Positions 30,266-40,630 are shown, numbered from the stretch's first letter. The stretch is 64,000 nucleotides of DNA from Pseudomonas violetae (GCF_023072615.1 NZ_JAKNRW010000011.1:1-64000); one strand, 5' to 3'. Notes: generated from the letters alone by a model not told the origin. Numbers and translations: made by a program.

Positions 30266-30868
30266 TCAGCGGCGCGGCAGAGCCGCGATCACGTCTTCGG
30301 CCTGCAGGCCCTTGTCGCGATTCATCACGGAGAATTCCACGCGCTGGCCTTCGACCAGGACGCGGTGACCTTCGCCGCGAATGGCCCGGAAATGCACAAA
30401 GATGTCATCGCCGGAGTCGCGGGAAATAAAACCAAAACCCTTGGACGTGTTGAACCACTTGACGGTGCCAGTATCGCGGTTGGTCATGTCATAGCTGGGC
30501 GAAGCGGCGGCCGGTGAAGATTTGTAGAAGCTGATCGCCAGGTGCAGGAGAACGGCAATGACGGCGGCAGCCAGGCTGAACAGCACGTTGGGTTGACCGG
30601 AGACGAACGGAATCTCCGCAAGAAGCGTCAGTGTTTGCAATACGACAGCCAGTACCAGCAAGGCGCTGACCAGGTTTTGCAGTTGGTGACGCGGGCCTTT
30701 GTTCCAGTAGGGAATGACAGGCGCGAGGGTAAGGTTGAGCAGGCCGAAAAAGGCCAGGTAGAGCGCATCGGATTGTTGCAGGTAAGGAACAGCTTCGGAT
30801 CGCAGGCTAGGGATGAAGGACAGCAGCAAGGCTGCTGCGCCCATTAGCAGGTGGACGATTTTCAACAT
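30266..30868 (-). CDS. Membrane-anchored cold-shock-domain protein
   Basis: The 200-residue protein has four hydrophobic segments in residues 1-115 (about 4-20, 37-55, 65-85, 93-113). A short linker and a full cold-shock domain follow at the C-terminus (about 130-198), with the RNP1-like KGFGFISRD and RNP2-like DIFVHFRAI motifs. It therefore tethers a nucleic-acid-binding OB fold to the inner membrane, probably on the cytosolic face. PAO1 has a cold-shock gene in the same place. Its RNA or DNA targets are unknown. Transcription runs toward the slyX terminator; ATG 30868 has only a weak ribosome-binding site. Confidence 0.88.
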   Translation of the reverse strand: MLKIVHLLMGAAALLLSFIPSLRSEAVPYLQQSDALYLAFFGLLNLTLAPVIPYWNKGPRHQLQNLVSALLVLAVVLQTLTLLAEIPFVSGQPNVLFSLAAAVIAVLLHLAISFYKSSPAAASPSYDMTNRDTGTVKWFNTSKGFGFISRDSGDDIFVHFRAIRGEGHRVLVEGQRVEFSVMNRDKGLQAEDVIAALPRR

Positions 30869-31177
30869 TTTGATTAACTCACGTTAAGACGGATCACAAG
30901 GAAGAGCTGACAGAGCACGGTTCGCTTCAGAACAATAAGAGGCGTTGGGCACGTACCCGAAATCAGCCTATGCGCAACGTCCGGAAAAATAGACGCTGGC
31001 GACACACTGCCTATTTAACAGCAAAGCTTGTGGCTACTCAAATCAGGGAGTCCAGCGGCGTCATCCAGGCAATTTGTCGCAGCATGACTGGCCATCGGGT
31101 GCTGCGGTGCGGCGACAGGCTTGCTAGAGTGGTTCTGCACCTGTTGGATGAAATTCATCAAACTTTAGGGGAACCGC
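30869..31177. promoter_or_regulatory. Divergent csp / dps intergenic region
   Basis: About 309 bp without a convincing gene. A possible dps -10 element (TTGCTAGAGTGG near 31120-31131) could suit a stationary-phase sigma factor; no clear -35 is seen. Confidence 0.35.
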
Positions 31178-31648
31178 ATGGCAATTGATATTGGTATCAG
31201 TGAAGAAGACCGCAAGTCCATCGTGGACGGACTTTCGCGGCTGCTGTCGGACACTTATGTGCTGTATCTGAAAACCCACAACTTCCATTGGAACGTCACG
31301 GGGCCGATGTTTCGCACCCTGCATCTGATGTTCGAAGAGCAATACAACGAGTTGGCCCTGGCCGTGGATTCGATTGCCGAGCGCATTCGCGCCCTCGGAT
31401 TTCCGGCACCGGGCGCCTATTCCATCTATGCACGGCTGTCTTCCATCAAGGAAGAAGAAGGCGTGCCGAATGCCGAGGACATGATCCGGCAACTGGTCGC
31501 CGGTCAGGAAGCTGTCACCCGCACTGCGCGGGGTATTTTTCCGCTGCTCGACAAGGTCAGTGACGAACCGACTGCCGATCTGTTGACCCAGCGCATGCAA
31601 GTTCACGAAAAAACGGCGTGGATGCTGCGTTCTTTACTGGATCAATAA
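31178..31648 (+). CDS. dps: Dps family ferritin-like DNA-protection protein
   Basis: A 156-residue four-helix protein forming dodecamers that oxidise and store iron and protect DNA. The ferroxidase residues fall where expected: [11 protein letters not shown] (His37), LHLMFEEQY (His49, Glu53), and [13 protein letters not shown] (Asp64, Glu68). The N-terminus is short and not lysine-rich, so DNA binding of the E. coli Dps kind is uncertain. It matches PA0962 of PAO1 by neighbourhood. ATG 31178 follows AGGGG. It is likely induced by stress or stationary phase, inferred from family. Confidence 0.94.
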   Translation: MAIDIGISEEDRKSIVDGLSRLLSDTYVLYLKTHNFHWNVTGPMFRTLHLMFEEQYNELALAVDSIAERIRALGFPAPGAYSIYARLSSIKEEEGVPNAEDMIRQLVAGQEAVTRTARGIFPLLDKVSDEPTADLLTQRMQVHEKTAWMLRSLLDQ

Positions 31649-31846
31649 ATATCATGCGCGCGGCTGGCGTCCTTGGGGTGCCACTCGTGCGTAGTCCATT
31701 ACCCTTTGCTTCGAATGACCTTGCACCGGGCGTTGTAGGAAACTGGCTGGAGTAGGACCGTCTCCATGATCTCCCTACAGTTGCAGGAAAATCCTACGAG
31801 GTTGGTTAAAAAGTCATCTGGATATCCCTTTTTCCCTGCGTTTCTA

Positions 31847-31866
31847 TAGGAGCGAGCTTGCTCGTC
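31847..31866. repeat. Single REP arm upstream of RHH gene
   Basis: TAGGAGCGAGCTTGCTCG occurs here without an inverted partner; a solitary, partly decayed element. Confidence 0.6.
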
Positions 31867-31899
31867 GAGCGCCAGGGGTGACAAAGGAGTGTCAAGGGT

Positions 31900-32220
31900 A
31901 TGGATGATTGCAGAGGAGCAGGGGGGAGGGTCGATCTACCCAAAGGTAAAAGAATCGATCCATTTGTCAGTGAATTCGACATGGGGCTGGCTCAGCCGCT
32001 GTCGAGGTCGGTGCGCTTGAACGGATTTGCAACCTGTCTGCGCCTGGAACAGGTCTATTGGGACATCCTCGCGGACATGGCCAGGATCAACAGTTGCTCG
32101 ATCAGTGCATTGTTGTCTCAGGTCGATCGTGAAGTGCATCTGCGTCACGGCGGGGTGAAAAATTTCAGCGGACTGGTCCGGGTTGTCTGTGTAGTGCACA
32201 GCCTCAATAAAGGTCGTTGA
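31900..32220 (+). CDS. Ribbon-helix-helix (RHH_4-type) protein
   Basis: The 106-residue protein has a variable N-terminal 35 residues and then SRSVRLNGFATCLRLEQVYW and a helix-turn-helix-like stretch ending SLNKGR, matching the RHH_4 (DUF4103) ribbon-helix-helix family. A DNA-binding dimer is likely, with the strand SVRLNG contacting the major groove. ATG 31900 follows AAGGAG by about ten bases. Targets are unknown. It stands alone between dps and fmdB; the short direct and inverted GTAGGA/TCCTAC repeats upstream (31735-31797) could be an operator, which is speculative. Confidence 0.82.
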   Translation: MDDCRGAGGRVDLPKGKRIDPFVSEFDMGLAQPLSRSVRLNGFATCLRLEQVYWDILADMARINSCSISALLSQVDREVHLRHGGVKNFSGLVRVVCVVHSLNKGR

Positions 32221-32361
32221 CCGGGTCGGTGGGGTGAAAGTTGCAGAGTGTCGGTCTGTGCAGTCTTACGGCTGCACTGGCTGCATTTAATGGATATAAT
32301 CCCGCTCTTTGCCGCAAAACCTCGGGTCTGCGGTAGCAATCTGATCGCCGAGACAACCCCC

Positions 32362-32583
32362 ATGCCGATGTACGACTATCAATGTGCTTCCTGTGGTCAT
32401 CAGTTGGAAGCCATTCAAAAGATCAGCGCTCCCGCGTTGGTCGACTGCCCTGCGTGCCAGGCGCCAGAGCTGAAGAAGATGCTGTCGATGCCGGGCTTCC
32501 GCCTCAGCGGCACCGGCTGGTACGAAACCGATTTCAAGACCGGCTCCAAGAAGAACCTGGCCGGCGGCGACAAAGCTGACTAG
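32362..32583 (+). CDS. FmdB-type zinc-ribbon protein
   Basis: A 73-residue protein beginning MPMYDYQCASCGHQLEAIQK, with a second CPAC pair near residue 34, forming a CxxC...CxxC zinc ribbon. A glycine-rich tail with GTGWYETDFK is typical of the FmdB regulatory family. The name comes from a putative regulator of amide utilisation, but most members are uncharacterised. The upstream frame to 32248 is not conserved; TATAAT at 32295-32300 may be its -10. It directly precedes aspS, an arrangement common in gammaproteobacteria. Confidence 0.93.
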   Translation: MPMYDYQCASCGHQLEAIQKISAPALVDCPACQAPELKKMLSMPGFRLSGTGWYETDFKTGSKKNLAGGDKAD

Positions 32584-32692
32584 ATTCCAGGGTCCGAGTT
32601 GAACGACACGTGCGAGCTCCTGCATCATCCTGCACCTGAGATGGGCAAGACCTCCTACCGAATTTCGAATTACGAGAAGTGAAACCATTACC

Positions 32693-34468
32693 ATGATGCG
32701 CAGCCATTATTGCGGCCAACTGAACGAAAGCCTGGACGGCCAGGAAATTACCCTTTGCGGATGGGTTCACCGTCGCCGTGACCACGGTGGAGTGATTTTC
32801 CTAGATATCCGTGATCGTGATGGTCTGGCCCAAGTGGTGTTCGACCCGGACCGCGCTGAAACCTTCGCCGTCGCCGACCGCGTGCGCAGCGAATATGTGG
32901 TCAAGGTCACCGGCAAGGTGCGCCTGCGTCCGGCCGGTGCCACCAATGCCAACATGGCGTCGGGCATGATCGAAGTGCTGGGCTACGAACTGGAAGTGCT
33001 GAACGAGTCGGAAACTCCGCCGTTCCCGCTCAACGAATTCTCCGACGTCGGCGAAGAAACCCGCCTGCGCTATCGCTTCCTCGATCTGCGTCGCCCGGAA
33101 ATGCTCGAGAAGCTGCGTCTGCGTTCGCGCATGACCACCAGCATCCGTCGCTTCCTGGACGAGAACGGCTTCCTCGACGTTGAAACGCCGATCCTGACTC
33201 GTGCCACTCCCGAAGGCGCTCGTGACTACCTGGTGCCGAGCCGGACCCACGCTGGTTCGTTCTTCGCCTTGCCGCAATCGCCACAGTTGTTCAAGCAACT
33301 GCTGATGGTTGCCGGCTTCGACCGCTACTACCAGATCGCCAAGTGCTTCCGTGACGAAGACCTGCGAGCTGATCGCCAGCCGGAATTCACCCAGATCGAT
33401 ATCGAGACCAGCTTCCTCGATGAAAAAGAGATCATGGGTATCACCGAGCAAATGATCCGCAACCTGTTCAAGGAAGTGCTGGATCTGGAATTCGGTGACT
33501 TCCCGCACATGACCTTCGAAGAAGCCATGCGCCGTTATGGTTCCGACAAACCGGACCTGCGTAACCCGCTGGAACTGGTTGACGTTGCCGACCAGCTCAA
33601 GGAAGTAGACTTCAAGGTGTTCAGCGGCCCGGCCAACGACCCGAAAAGTCGCATTGCAGCTCTGCGCGTACCAGGCGGGGCGAGCATGCCGCGCAGCAAG
33701 ATCGACGACTACACCAAGTTCGTCGGCATCTACGGTGCCAAGGGCCTGGCGTACATCAAGGTCAACGAGCGCGCCAAAGGCGTCGAAGGCTTGCAGTCGC
33801 CAATCGTCAAGAACATCCCTGAAGCCAACCTCAATGTGATCCTCGATCGCGTGGGTGCGGTCGACGGTGACATCGTGTTCTTCGGTGCCGACAAAGCCAA
33901 GATCGTCAGCGAAGCCTTGGGCGCGCTGCGGATCAAGGTGGGCAACGACCTGAACCTGTTGACCTGCGAGTGGGCGCCGATGTGGGTCGTCGACTTCCCG
34001 ATGTTCGAAGAGAACGACGACGGCAGCTTCAGCGCCTTGCACCACCCGTTCACCGCGCCGAAGTGCACGCCGCAAGAACTCGAAGCCAACCCGGCCACCG
34101 CTCTGTCCCGTGCCTACGACATGGTTCTGAACGGCACCGAGCTGGGTGGCGGTTCAATCCGTATCCACCGCAAGGAAATGCAGCAGACGGTCTTCCGCCT
34201 GCTGGGTATCGACGAAGCGGAACAGGAAGAGAAATTCGGCTTCCTGCTCGACGCCCTGAAGTACGGTGCACCGCCCCACGGTGGCCTGGCCTTCGGTCTG
34301 GACCGCCTGGTGATGCTGATGACCGGCGCCCAGTCGATCCGTGAAGTGATCGCTTTCCCGAAAACCCAGAGCGCGGCTGACGTCATGACTCAGGCTCCGG
34401 GTGCAGTAGATGCCAAGGCATTGCGCGAATTGCACATTCGACTGCGCGAAACGCCGAAAGCCGAGTAA
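32693..34468 (+). CDS. aspS: Aspartyl-tRNA synthetase (probably non-discriminating)
   Basis: The 591-residue bacterial-type class II synthetase has an N-terminal OB anticodon-binding domain (1-110), catalytic motifs (motif 2 [18 protein letters not shown], motif 3 [13 protein letters not shown]) and an inserted GAD domain. His31 and Gly82 are present; residues at these positions were linked in P. aeruginosa to relaxed tRNA recognition, so it probably also charges tRNA-Asn with Asp for GatCAB amidation. ATG 32693 (MMRSHYC) has no strong ribosome-binding site in the ten bases before it; ATG 32696 is an alternative. Confidence 0.98.
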   Translation: MMRSHYCGQLNESLDGQEITLCGWVHRRRDHGGVIFLDIRDRDGLAQVVFDPDRAETFAVADRVRSEYVVKVTGKVRLRPAGATNANMASGMIEVLGYELEVLNESETPPFPLNEFSDVGEETRLRYRFLDLRRPEMLEKLRLRSRMTTSIRRFLDENGFLDVETPILTRATPEGARDYLVPSRTHAGSFFALPQSPQLFKQLLMVAGFDRYYQIAKCFRDEDLRADRQPEFTQIDIETSFLDEKEIMGITEQMIRNLFKEVLDLEFGDFPHMTFEEAMRRYGSDKPDLRNPLELVDVADQLKEVDFKVFSGPANDPKSRIAALRVPGGASMPRSKIDDYTKFVGIYGAKGLAYIKVNERAKGVEGLQSPIVKNIPEANLNVILDRVGAVDGDIVFFGADKAKIVSEALGALRIKVGNDLNLLTCEWAPMWVVDFPMFEENDDGSFSALHHPFTAPKCTPQELEANPATALSRAYDMVLNGTELGGGSIRIHRKEMQQTVFRLLGIDEAEQEEKFGFLLDALKYGAPPHGGLAFGLDRLVMLMTGAQSIREVIAFPKTQSAADVMTQAPGAVDAKALRELHIRLRETPKAE

Positions 34469-34479
34469 GACTGGCCGTC

Positions 34480-34513
34480 AAGGCGCATCCTTAAGGGATG
34501 CGCCTTTTCTTTA
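34480..34513 (+). terminator. aspS terminator
   Basis: An 11-bp stem (AAGGCGCATCC / GGATGCGCCTT) with a TTAAG loop, followed by TTTCTTT. Confidence 0.9.
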
Positions 34514-34587
34514 GGTCGAGATTATGAGTTGCTGGCCGGCGCAGTTCGCGTGGCGGGCAACGTTTCAACGTGAATTCGGAGCGAATT

Positions 34588-35334
34588 ATGGCGGGTCATT
34601 CCAAGTGGGCGAACATCAAGCACCGCAAAGAACGTCAGGATGCCAAGAAAGGCAAGATTTTCACCAAGTGGATTCGTGAGCTGACGGTTGCTGCCCGCCA
34701 GGGTGGCGCTGATTCGGGTTCCAATCCGCGCTTGCGCCTGGCGCTGGACAAGGCCCTGGGTGCGAACATGAGTCGCGACATCATCGACCGCGCCGTGGCG
34801 CGTGGCGCCGGTGCTGCCGATACCGACGACATGGTCGAGCTGACCTACGAAGGTTATGGTCCCGGTGGCGTAGCGGTGATGGTCGAGTGCATGACCGACA
34901 ACCGTAATCGCACCGCCGCCGCAGTGCGCCATGCGTTCAGCAAGTGCGGGGGCAACCTGGGGACCGATGGTTCGGTGGCCTACCTGTTCGAACGCAAAGG
35001 CCAGATTTCCTTTGCGCCGGGGATTGATGAAGATTCGTTGATCGAGGCGGCGATGGAAGCCGACGCTGATGACGTGGTTACCAACGAAGACGGTTCAATT
35101 GACGTGTTCACTTCGTTCGCAGGCTTCTACTCGGTGCGTAATGCCCTGGAGGAGGCCGGTTTCAATGCAAATGACGCAGAGATCGTGATGTTGCCGACCA
35201 CCAGTGCCGAACTGGACCTGGAGGGTGCCGAGAAGGTGCTCAAGCTGCTCGACATGCTGGAAGACCTGGATGACGTGCAGAACGTCTATTCCAACGCGGA
35301 CATCCCTGAATCGGTTGCCGCACAGTTGGGTTAA
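34588..35334 (+). CDS. yebC: YebC/PmpR family transcriptional regulator / translation factor
   Basis: A 248-residue three-domain protein beginning [23 protein letters not shown]. PmpR in P. aeruginosa represses the quinolone-signal regulator pqsR, and other YebC proteins have recently been linked to relieving ribosome stalling at proline runs; sequence cannot choose between these roles. ATG 34588 gives the invariant N-terminus; an earlier in-frame start adds six residues. It precedes ruvC across a REPIN, as in many proteobacteria where yebC-ruvCAB is a unit. Confidence 0.95.
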   Translation: MAGHSKWANIKHRKERQDAKKGKIFTKWIRELTVAARQGGADSGSNPRLRLALDKALGANMSRDIIDRAVARGAGAADTDDMVELTYEGYGPGGVAVMVECMTDNRNRTAAAVRHAFSKCGGNLGTDGSVAYLFERKGQISFAPGIDEDSLIEAAMEADADDVVTNEDGSIDVFTSFAGFYSVRNALEEAGFNANDAEIVMLPTTSAELDLEGAEKVLKLLDMLEDLDDVQNVYSNADIPESVAAQLG

Positions 35335-35352
35335 CGGGCCACGCCGCTCACT

Positions 35353-35450
35353 GTAGGAGCGAGCTTGCTCGCGAAAGACCTGAGAGCGACACGCTCATCC
35401 AGGTAAACCGCGTTATCGTTAACGTCCATCGCGAGCAAGCTCGCTCCTAC
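35353..35450. repeat. REPIN between yebC and ruvC
   Basis: GTAGGAGCGAGCTTGCTCGC at 35353 and its exact inverted copy ending 35450 flank about 54 bp. The right arm ends only 12 bp before the ruvC start codon, so it occupies the ruvC leader. Confidence 0.92.
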
Positions 35451-35462
35451 CTATGTAGCGTT

Positions 35463-35987
35463 ATGACTCTAATTCTTGGTATCGACCCCGGTTCGCGCAT
35501 TACCGGTTATGGCGTGGTATCTGATACCGGGCGCGGCTGCGTCTACGTGGCGTCGGGTTGCATTCGCACCGGTTCCGGTGAGCTACACGAGCGCCTGCAA
35601 ATCGTCTATCGCAGCGTGCGCGAAGTCATACAGACCTACGGGCCGATCACCATGGGCATCGAAAAGGTGTTCATGGCGCGTAACGCCGACTCGGCACTGA
35701 AGCTGGGCCAGGCTCGCGGTGCGGCGATCGTTGCCGGAGCCGAGGAAAATCTGGAAATTGCCGAATACACCGCGACCCAGGTCAAGCAGGCGGTTACCGG
35801 TACCGGCGCGGCCAACAAAGAGCAGGTGCAGATGATGGTCATGCACATGCTCAAACTGACCAGCAAGCCGCAAATAGATGCCTCGGATGCCCTGGCCATC
35901 GCTATTTGCCATGCCCACACCCGCTCCAGCCTGCTACCCCACGGCCTGGGAACGGCACGCAGTCGTGGCGGGCGCTTGCGTCTCTGA
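35463..35987 (+). CDS. ruvC: Holliday junction endonuclease RuvC
   Basis: The 174-residue resolvase has the four acidic catalytic residues Asp8 (LGIDPGSR), Glu67 (MGIEKVF) and the Asp pair near 139 and 142 ([13 protein letters not shown]), matching E. coli RuvC with a one-residue offset. It cleaves Holliday junctions in complex with RuvAB. ATG 35463 lies right after a REP arm, without an obvious Shine-Dalgarno sequence, so initiation may be weak or the hairpin may matter. ruvA follows after 114 bp. Confidence 0.97.
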   Translation: MTLILGIDPGSRITGYGVVSDTGRGCVYVASGCIRTGSGELHERLQIVYRSVREVIQTYGPITMGIEKVFMARNADSALKLGQARGAAIVAGAEENLEIAEYTATQVKQAVTGTGAANKEQVQMMVMHMLKLTSKPQIDASDALAIAICHAHTRSSLLPHGLGTARSRGGRLRL

Positions 35988-36101
35988 TAGCATCAGCACA
36001 TCTTTTCCAGGACCAAGGGTCCTGCGCCTGTGTTGCCGGCGTAAAACCCTTGTCCTGTCAGTCGCCAGCCCTGTACTGGCCAACGCTCAAGGATCTGAAA
36101 C

Positions 36102-36716
36102 GTGATTGGACGCTTGCGCGGCACACTGGCTGAGAAACAGCCGCCGCACCTGATTCTGGATGTAAATGGACTGGGGTATGAGCTGGAAGTACCCATGACC
36201 ACGTTGTATCGCCTGCCGTCGGTCGGCGAACCGCTGACGCTGCACACCCATTTGGTCGTACGTGAAGACGCGCAGTTACTCTATGGCTTTGCCAGCAAGC
36301 GTGAGCGAGACTTTTTTCGCGAGTTGATCCGTCTCAATGGTGTGGGGCCGAAGTTGGCGCTGGCCTTGATGTCGAGCCTGGAAGTCGACGAACTGGTGCG
36401 CTGCGTTCAGTCCCAGGACACCTCGGCGTTGACCAAGGTGCCGGGCGTCGGCAAGAAGACCGCAGAGCGTCTGCTGGTGGAACTGAAGGATCGCTTCAAA
36501 GCGTGGGAAACGGTGCCGGCGATGTTTGCCCTGGTACCGAACCAGCCAGGTGGCCCTGATGTGGCGCCGCCGGCCAGCGCCGAGAATGACGCGGTCAGTG
36601 CGTTGATTTCCCTGGGCTACAAGCCCCAGGAGGCCAGCAAGGCGATTGCCGCGATAAAGGAGAAAGGTTTGAGCAGTGAAGACCTGATACGTCGTGCCCT
36701 GAAGGGAATGATTTAA
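36102..36716 (+). CDS. ruvA: Holliday junction DNA-binding protein RuvA
   Basis: A 204-residue protein with three domains: OB fold ([12 protein letters not shown]...), two helix-hairpin-helix motifs in domain II ([14 protein letters not shown] and [16 protein letters not shown]), and domain III that contacts RuvB ([17 protein letters not shown]). Start is GTG 36102. Its TAA is immediately followed by the GTG of ruvB, so both are on one transcript. Confidence 0.98.
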   Translation: MIGRLRGTLAEKQPPHLILDVNGLGYELEVPMTTLYRLPSVGEPLTLHTHLVVREDAQLLYGFASKRERDFFRELIRLNGVGPKLALALMSSLEVDELVRCVQSQDTSALTKVPGVGKKTAERLLVELKDRFKAWETVPAMFALVPNQPGGPDVAPPASAENDAVSALISLGYKPQEASKAIAAIKEKGLSSEDLIRRALKGMI

Positions 36717-37778
36717 GTGATTGAAGCTGATCGTCTGATTACAGCCGCACCCGGCCCGCGGGATCGCGAAGAGGTCCAGGACCGGGCAATCCGTCCGGTC
36801 AGCCTGGCCGAATACATCGGCCAGCCGACCGTTCGCGAGCAAATGGAACTGTTTATCCAGGCCGCTCGCGGGCGCAACGAATCCCTGGACCACACGTTGA
36901 TTTTCGGTCCTCCGGGCCTGGGTAAAACCACTCTGGCCAACATCATCGCCCAGGAAATGGGGGTGTCCATCAAGAGCACTTCGGGCCCCGTGCTCGAGCG
37001 TCCGGGAGACCTGGCCGCGCTGCTGACCAACCTTGAACCGCACGATGTGCTGTTCATCGACGAAATTCATCGCCTGTCGCCGATTGTCGAGGAAGTGCTG
37101 TACCCGGCCATGGAAGATTTCCAGCTGGACATCATGATTGGCGAAGGGCCGGCTGCGCGCTCTATCAAGCTCGACCTGCCACCATTTACCCTGGTGGGTG
37201 CCACCACGCGGGCTGGCATGCTGACCAATCCGCTGCGTGACCGCTTCGGTATCGTGCAGCGCCTGGAGTTCTACAATACTGCGGACCTGGCCACGATTGT
37301 GGGTCGTTCGGCGAACATTCTCGGCCTGCCGCTCGATCCGGAGGGCGCCTTTGAAATCGCCCGCCGCGCCCGGGGCACGCCGCGGATCGCCAACCGCCTG
37401 CTACGGCGGGTGCGTGACTTCGCCGAAGTTCGGGCCAAGGGGCATATTACCAAGCCGATTGCCGACTTGGCCTTGAACCTGCTGGATGTCGACGAGCGCG
37501 GCTTCGACCATCAGGACCGGCGCCTGCTTCTGACCATGATCGAGAAGTTCGACGGCGGCCCGGTCGGTGTCGACAGCCTGGCGGCGGCCATCAGCGAAGA
37601 GCGTCATACCATCGAGGACGTCCTCGAGCCGTACCTGATCCAGCAGGGTTACATCATGCGCACGCCCCGGGGGCGGGTGGTGACCCGGCACGCGTACCTG
37701 CACTTCGGTTTAAACATCCCGTCACGATTGGGTGAGATGCCCGTGGTAGACGAATTCCTCGATGCAGTTGACGATTAA
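36717..37778 (+). CDS. ruvB: Holliday junction branch-migration ATPase RuvB
   Basis: The 353-residue AAA+ motor has Walker [13 protein letters not shown] (about residues 63-74), Walker [10 protein letters not shown], sensor 1 GATTRAGML, the arginine finger region LRDRFGI, and a C-terminal winged helix ([15 protein letters not shown]). It starts with GTG directly after the ruvA stop, with its ribosome-binding site inside ruvA. It drives branch migration with RuvA and hands junctions to RuvC. Confidence 0.98.
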   Translation: MIEADRLITAAPGPRDREEVQDRAIRPVSLAEYIGQPTVREQMELFIQAARGRNESLDHTLIFGPPGLGKTTLANIIAQEMGVSIKSTSGPVLERPGDLAALLTNLEPHDVLFIDEIHRLSPIVEEVLYPAMEDFQLDIMIGEGPAARSIKLDLPPFTLVGATTRAGMLTNPLRDRFGIVQRLEFYNTADLATIVGRSANILGLPLDPEGAFEIARRARGTPRIANRLLRRVRDFAEVRAKGHITKPIADLALNLLDVDERGFDHQDRRLLLTMIEKFDGGPVGVDSLAAAISEERHTIEDVLEPYLIQQGYIMRTPRGRVVTRHAYLHFGLNIPSRLGEMPVVDEFLDAVDD

Positions 37779-37904
37779 TCACTTTGCGGGCTGATCAATT
37801 CGAGGTTTGTGCGGTCTGAGGACCGTACTTTTGCGAGAAAGCCGCAGAACAATGAAAAACAGTTGCCTGGCCGGATTGGCAACCTGAGGAGTAAGCACTA
37901 GAGT

Positions 37905-38372
37905 ATGCGCGCGCAAAACGGGCTTGGGCCTTTCGCACATCGGTGTCGCGTTTATTACGAAGACACCGATGCGGGTGGCATCGTGTATTACGTTAATTAC
38001 CTCAAGTTTATGGAACGGGCTCGAACCGAGCGGCTCCGGGAGCTGGGCTTTGCCCAATCCCAGCTGGCAGGGGAGGACCTGTTATTCGTCGTGCATTCCA
38101 GCGAAGCGCGTTACCACGCGCCGGCGCGACTGGATGACGAACTGCTGGTAAGCGCTGAAGTAAGCGAATTGAACCGTGCCAGCCTGCGTTTCAAGCAGCA
38201 GGTCAGGCGGGCAACGGATAATGTGCTGCTCTGCGAAGGGCAGTTTCTGGTGGCCTGTGTGCGCACTGAAAGTTTAAAACCCCGGGCCATTCCCGAAGCT
38301 CTACGTGCGGCCTTTGCCGACGTGAGCGGCGCGGGTACACACTCAAAGCAGGAGATAAAGCGTGGAAGCTAA
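37905..38372 (+). CDS. ybgC: Tol-Pal-associated acyl-CoA thioesterase YbgC
   Basis: A 155-residue hot-dog-fold thioesterase with the 4HBT active site [22 protein letters not shown]. It is the first gene of the tol-pal operon, and its stop overlaps tolQ by 11 bases. YbgC hydrolyses short or long acyl-CoA and is thought to act in phospholipid metabolism; it is not essential for Tol function. ATG 37905 has GAGGAG rather far (about 14 bases) upstream, so initiation may be modest. Confidence 0.94.
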   Translation: MRAQNGLGPFAHRCRVYYEDTDAGGIVYYVNYLKFMERARTERLRELGFAQSQLAGEDLLFVVHSSEARYHAPARLDDELLVSAEVSELNRASLRFKQQVRRATDNVLLCEGQFLVACVRTESLKPRAIPEALRAAFADVSGAGTHSKQEIKRGS

Positions 38373-39057
38373 CGTCGTCGACCATTCCTCCATGTGGAGC
38401 CTGGTCAGCAATGCCAGTATCGTGGTGCAACTGGTAATGCTGATCCTGGTAGCCGCATCGGTCACCTCATGGATCATGATCTTTCAGCGCAGCAACCTGC
38501 TGCGCGCCGGTCGCCGTGCCCTGGAGAGCTTCGAGGAGCGCTTCTGGTCGGGTATCGATCTGTCCAAATTGTACCGTCAGGCCGGCAGCAACCCTGATCC
38601 GGATTCGGGCGTCGAGCAGATCTTCCGCGCCGGTTTCAAGGAATTCTCCCGTCTGCGCCAGCAGCCAGGCGTCGATCCTGAAGCGGTCATGGAAGGTGTG
38701 GCCCGGGCCATGCGCGTGGCTATCTCCCGCGAAGAAGAAAAGCTCGAGCAGAGCCTGCCGTTCCTCGCGACAGTGGGTTCCGTGAGCCCGTACATCGGTC
38801 TGTTCGGTACGGTCTGGGGCATTATGAACTCCTTCCGTGGCCTGGCTACTGCGCAGCAAGCGACCTTGGCCACTGTGGCCCCGGGTATCGCCGAAGCCCT
38901 GATCGCCACCGCGATCGGCCTGTTCGCCGCGATCCCGGCCGTTATCGCCTACAACCGGTTTGCGGCCCGCAGCGAAACGCTGATCAGCCGCTACTACACC
39001 TTCGCCGATGAATTCCAGGCGATCCTGCACCGCAAAGTGCACACCAGCGAAGAATAA
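38362..39057 (+). CDS. tolQ: Tol-Pal inner-membrane motor protein TolQ
   Basis: The 231-residue MotA/ExbB-family protein has three membrane helices (about residues 17-38, 135-157, 170-192). The characteristic region [21 protein letters not shown] is followed by the third helix with the conserved Thr in [16 protein letters not shown]. With TolR it forms the proton channel energising TolA. Start is GTG 38362 inside ybgC, with GGAG upstream. Confidence 0.97.
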   Translation: MEANVVDHSSMWSLVSNASIVVQLVMLILVAASVTSWIMIFQRSNLLRAGRRALESFEERFWSGIDLSKLYRQAGSNPDPDSGVEQIFRAGFKEFSRLRQQPGVDPEAVMEGVARAMRVAISREEEKLEQSLPFLATVGSVSPYIGLFGTVWGIMNSFRGLATAQQATLATVAPGIAEALIATAIGLFAAIPAVIAYNRFAARSETLISRYYTFADEFQAILHRKVHTSEE

Positions 39058-39071
39058 GCAGGTAATTTCCA

Positions 39072-39533
39072 ATGGCTTTAATCGCTCGAGCTCGCAAAAA
39101 GCGCAAGCCGGTCGCCGAGATGAACGTAGTGCCCTACATCGACGTGATGCTGGTACTGCTGGTCATCTTCATGGTGACCGCGCCGATGCTCAATCAGGGC
39201 GTGAAAGTTGATCTGCCCAAGGTTTCCAGCGAAGCCTTGCCGCAGGACAACAATACTCAGGTCCTGACCATTTCGATCAAGGCTGACAAGACCTATTACT
39301 GGAACCTTGGCAGCGAAGTCGACACCCAGAAGCAGCAGGACAAGGCCATGACCTTGCCGCAGATGACCGACGCGGTGACCAAGATCATTCGCGCCGGCAA
39401 CGAAGGCGGCAAGCAGACCCAGGTCTTCATTCGAGGCGACAAGACCGTCGATTATGGATCGGTCATGGGCGCCATGGGCGGTCTCCAGAAAGCCGGGGTC
39501 GGTAATGTTGGCTTGATTACCGAGGCGCCCTGA
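39072..39533 (+). CDS. tolR: Tol-Pal inner-membrane motor protein TolR
   Basis: A 153-residue ExbD/TolR protein: a short basic cytosolic tail, one membrane helix (about 20-40) containing the proton-carrying Asp in VVPYIDVMLVLLVIFMV, and a periplasmic domain. Its stop overlaps tolA by one base (TGATG), which coupled translation would exploit. Confidence 0.97.
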   Translation: MALIARARKKRKPVAEMNVVPYIDVMLVLLVIFMVTAPMLNQGVKVDLPKVSSEALPQDNNTQVLTISIKADKTYYWNLGSEVDTQKQQDKAMTLPQMTDAVTKIIRAGNEGGKQTQVFIRGDKTVDYGSVMGAMGGLQKAGVGNVGLITEAP

Positions 39534-40630
39534 TGCAGCAACAACGAGAGCCGACAGCCTCGGAGAGCTACTTCTGGCCTAGCGTCTGGGCGATTGGGTT
39601 GCACGTGCTGGTGTTCGGCATGTTGTTTGTCAGTTTTGCCATGACCCCAGAACTGCCGCCGGCCAGGCCGATCGTCCAGGCGACCCTGTACCAGCTGAAG
39701 TCGAAAAGTCAGGCGACCACCCAGACCAATCAGAAGATTGCGGGTGAGGCGAAGAAATCCGCCGCACGTCAGACCGAAGTCGAGCAGATGGAGCAGAAGA
39801 AGATCGAGCAGGAAGCCATAAAGGCTGCGGAACAAAAGAAGGAAGATGCGGCTCAAAAGGCCGAAGAATCCAAAAAGGCCGACGAGACCAAGAAAGCGGA
39901 CGAGGCGAAGAAGGCTGATGAGGCCAAGAAAGCCGACGAAGCCAAGAAGACTGCCGAAGCCAAGAAGACTGCTGAAGCCAAGAAGGCTGAAGAGAAACAA
40001 TTGGCGGATATAGCCAAGAAGAAATCTGAAGAAGAAGCCAAAAAGGCTGCTGAAGAAGAGGCCAAGAAAGCGGCCGCTGAAGAAGCCAAGAAAAAGATCG
40101 TCGAAGACGCGAAGAAGAAAGCCGCAGAAGACGCCAAGAAGAAATCCGACGCTGAAGAGGCGAAGAAGAAAGTCGCCGAAGACGCGAAGAAGAAAGCTGC
40201 TGCCGATGCTGCGAAGAAAAAGTCGCAGGAAGCGGCACGTAAATCCGCCGAAGACAAAAAGGCCCAGGCCTTGGCAGATCTGCTTTCCGACACGCCACAA
40301 CGTCAGCAGGCTTTGGCGGACGAGCGGGGCGACGAAGTCGCTGGCAGTTTCGATGACCTGATTCGTGCGCGTGCGGCAGAGGGCTGGGCCCGCCCACCTT
40401 CGGCACGCAAAGGCATGACGGTCGTGCTGCAAATCGGCATGTTGCCGGATGGAACAGTGACGTCGGTCACCGTCGGCAAATCAAGCGGAGATGGTCCGTT
40501 CGATGCTTCGGCAGTGGCCGCGGTCAAGAATATTGGACGTTTGACAGAAATGCAGGGAATGAAGCCGAGCGATTTTGCTCCGTATCGTTCATTCAAGATG
40601 ACATTCACACCTGAGGATCTAGCCTTGTGA
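39533..40630 (+). CDS. tolA: Tol-Pal periplasm-spanning protein TolA
   Basis: A 365-residue protein with a single N-terminal membrane anchor (about 20-38), a long Lys/Ala/Glu-rich helical domain II (about 70-250) and a globular domain III (about 270-365: [20 protein letters not shown] and [16 protein letters not shown]) that contacts TolB and Pal. Domain II contains near-perfect short repeats (AKKADE x3, AKKTAE x2) encoded by similar DNA units at about 39885-39980, likely to expand and contract. The stop overlaps tolB by four bases. Confidence 0.96.
   Translation: MQQQREPTASESYFWPSVWAIGLHVLVFGMLFVSFAMTPELPPARPIVQATLYQLKSKSQATTQTNQKIAGEAKKSAARQTEVEQMEQKKIEQEAIKAAEQKKEDAAQKAEESKKADETKKADEAKKADEAKKADEAKKTAEAKKTAEAKKAEEKQLADIAKKKSEEEAKKAAEEEAKKAAAEEAKKKIVEDAKKKAAEDAKKKSDAEEAKKKVAEDAKKKAAADAAKKKSQEAARKSAEDKKAQALADLLSDTPQRQQALADERGDEVAGSFDDLIRARAAEGWARPPSARKGMTVVLQIGMLPDGTVTSVTVGKSSGDGPFDASAVAAVKNIGRLTEMQGMKPSDFAPYRSFKMTFTPEDLAL

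Noticed and set aside
32801..34075. 424-codon frame antisense to aspS
   Set aside because: Shadow of aspS, with antisense-like composition.
39880..40260. Possible satellite or CRISPR-like repeat
   Set aside because: The periodicity is the Lys/Ala/Glu-rich coiled coil of TolA, with no spacer structure.
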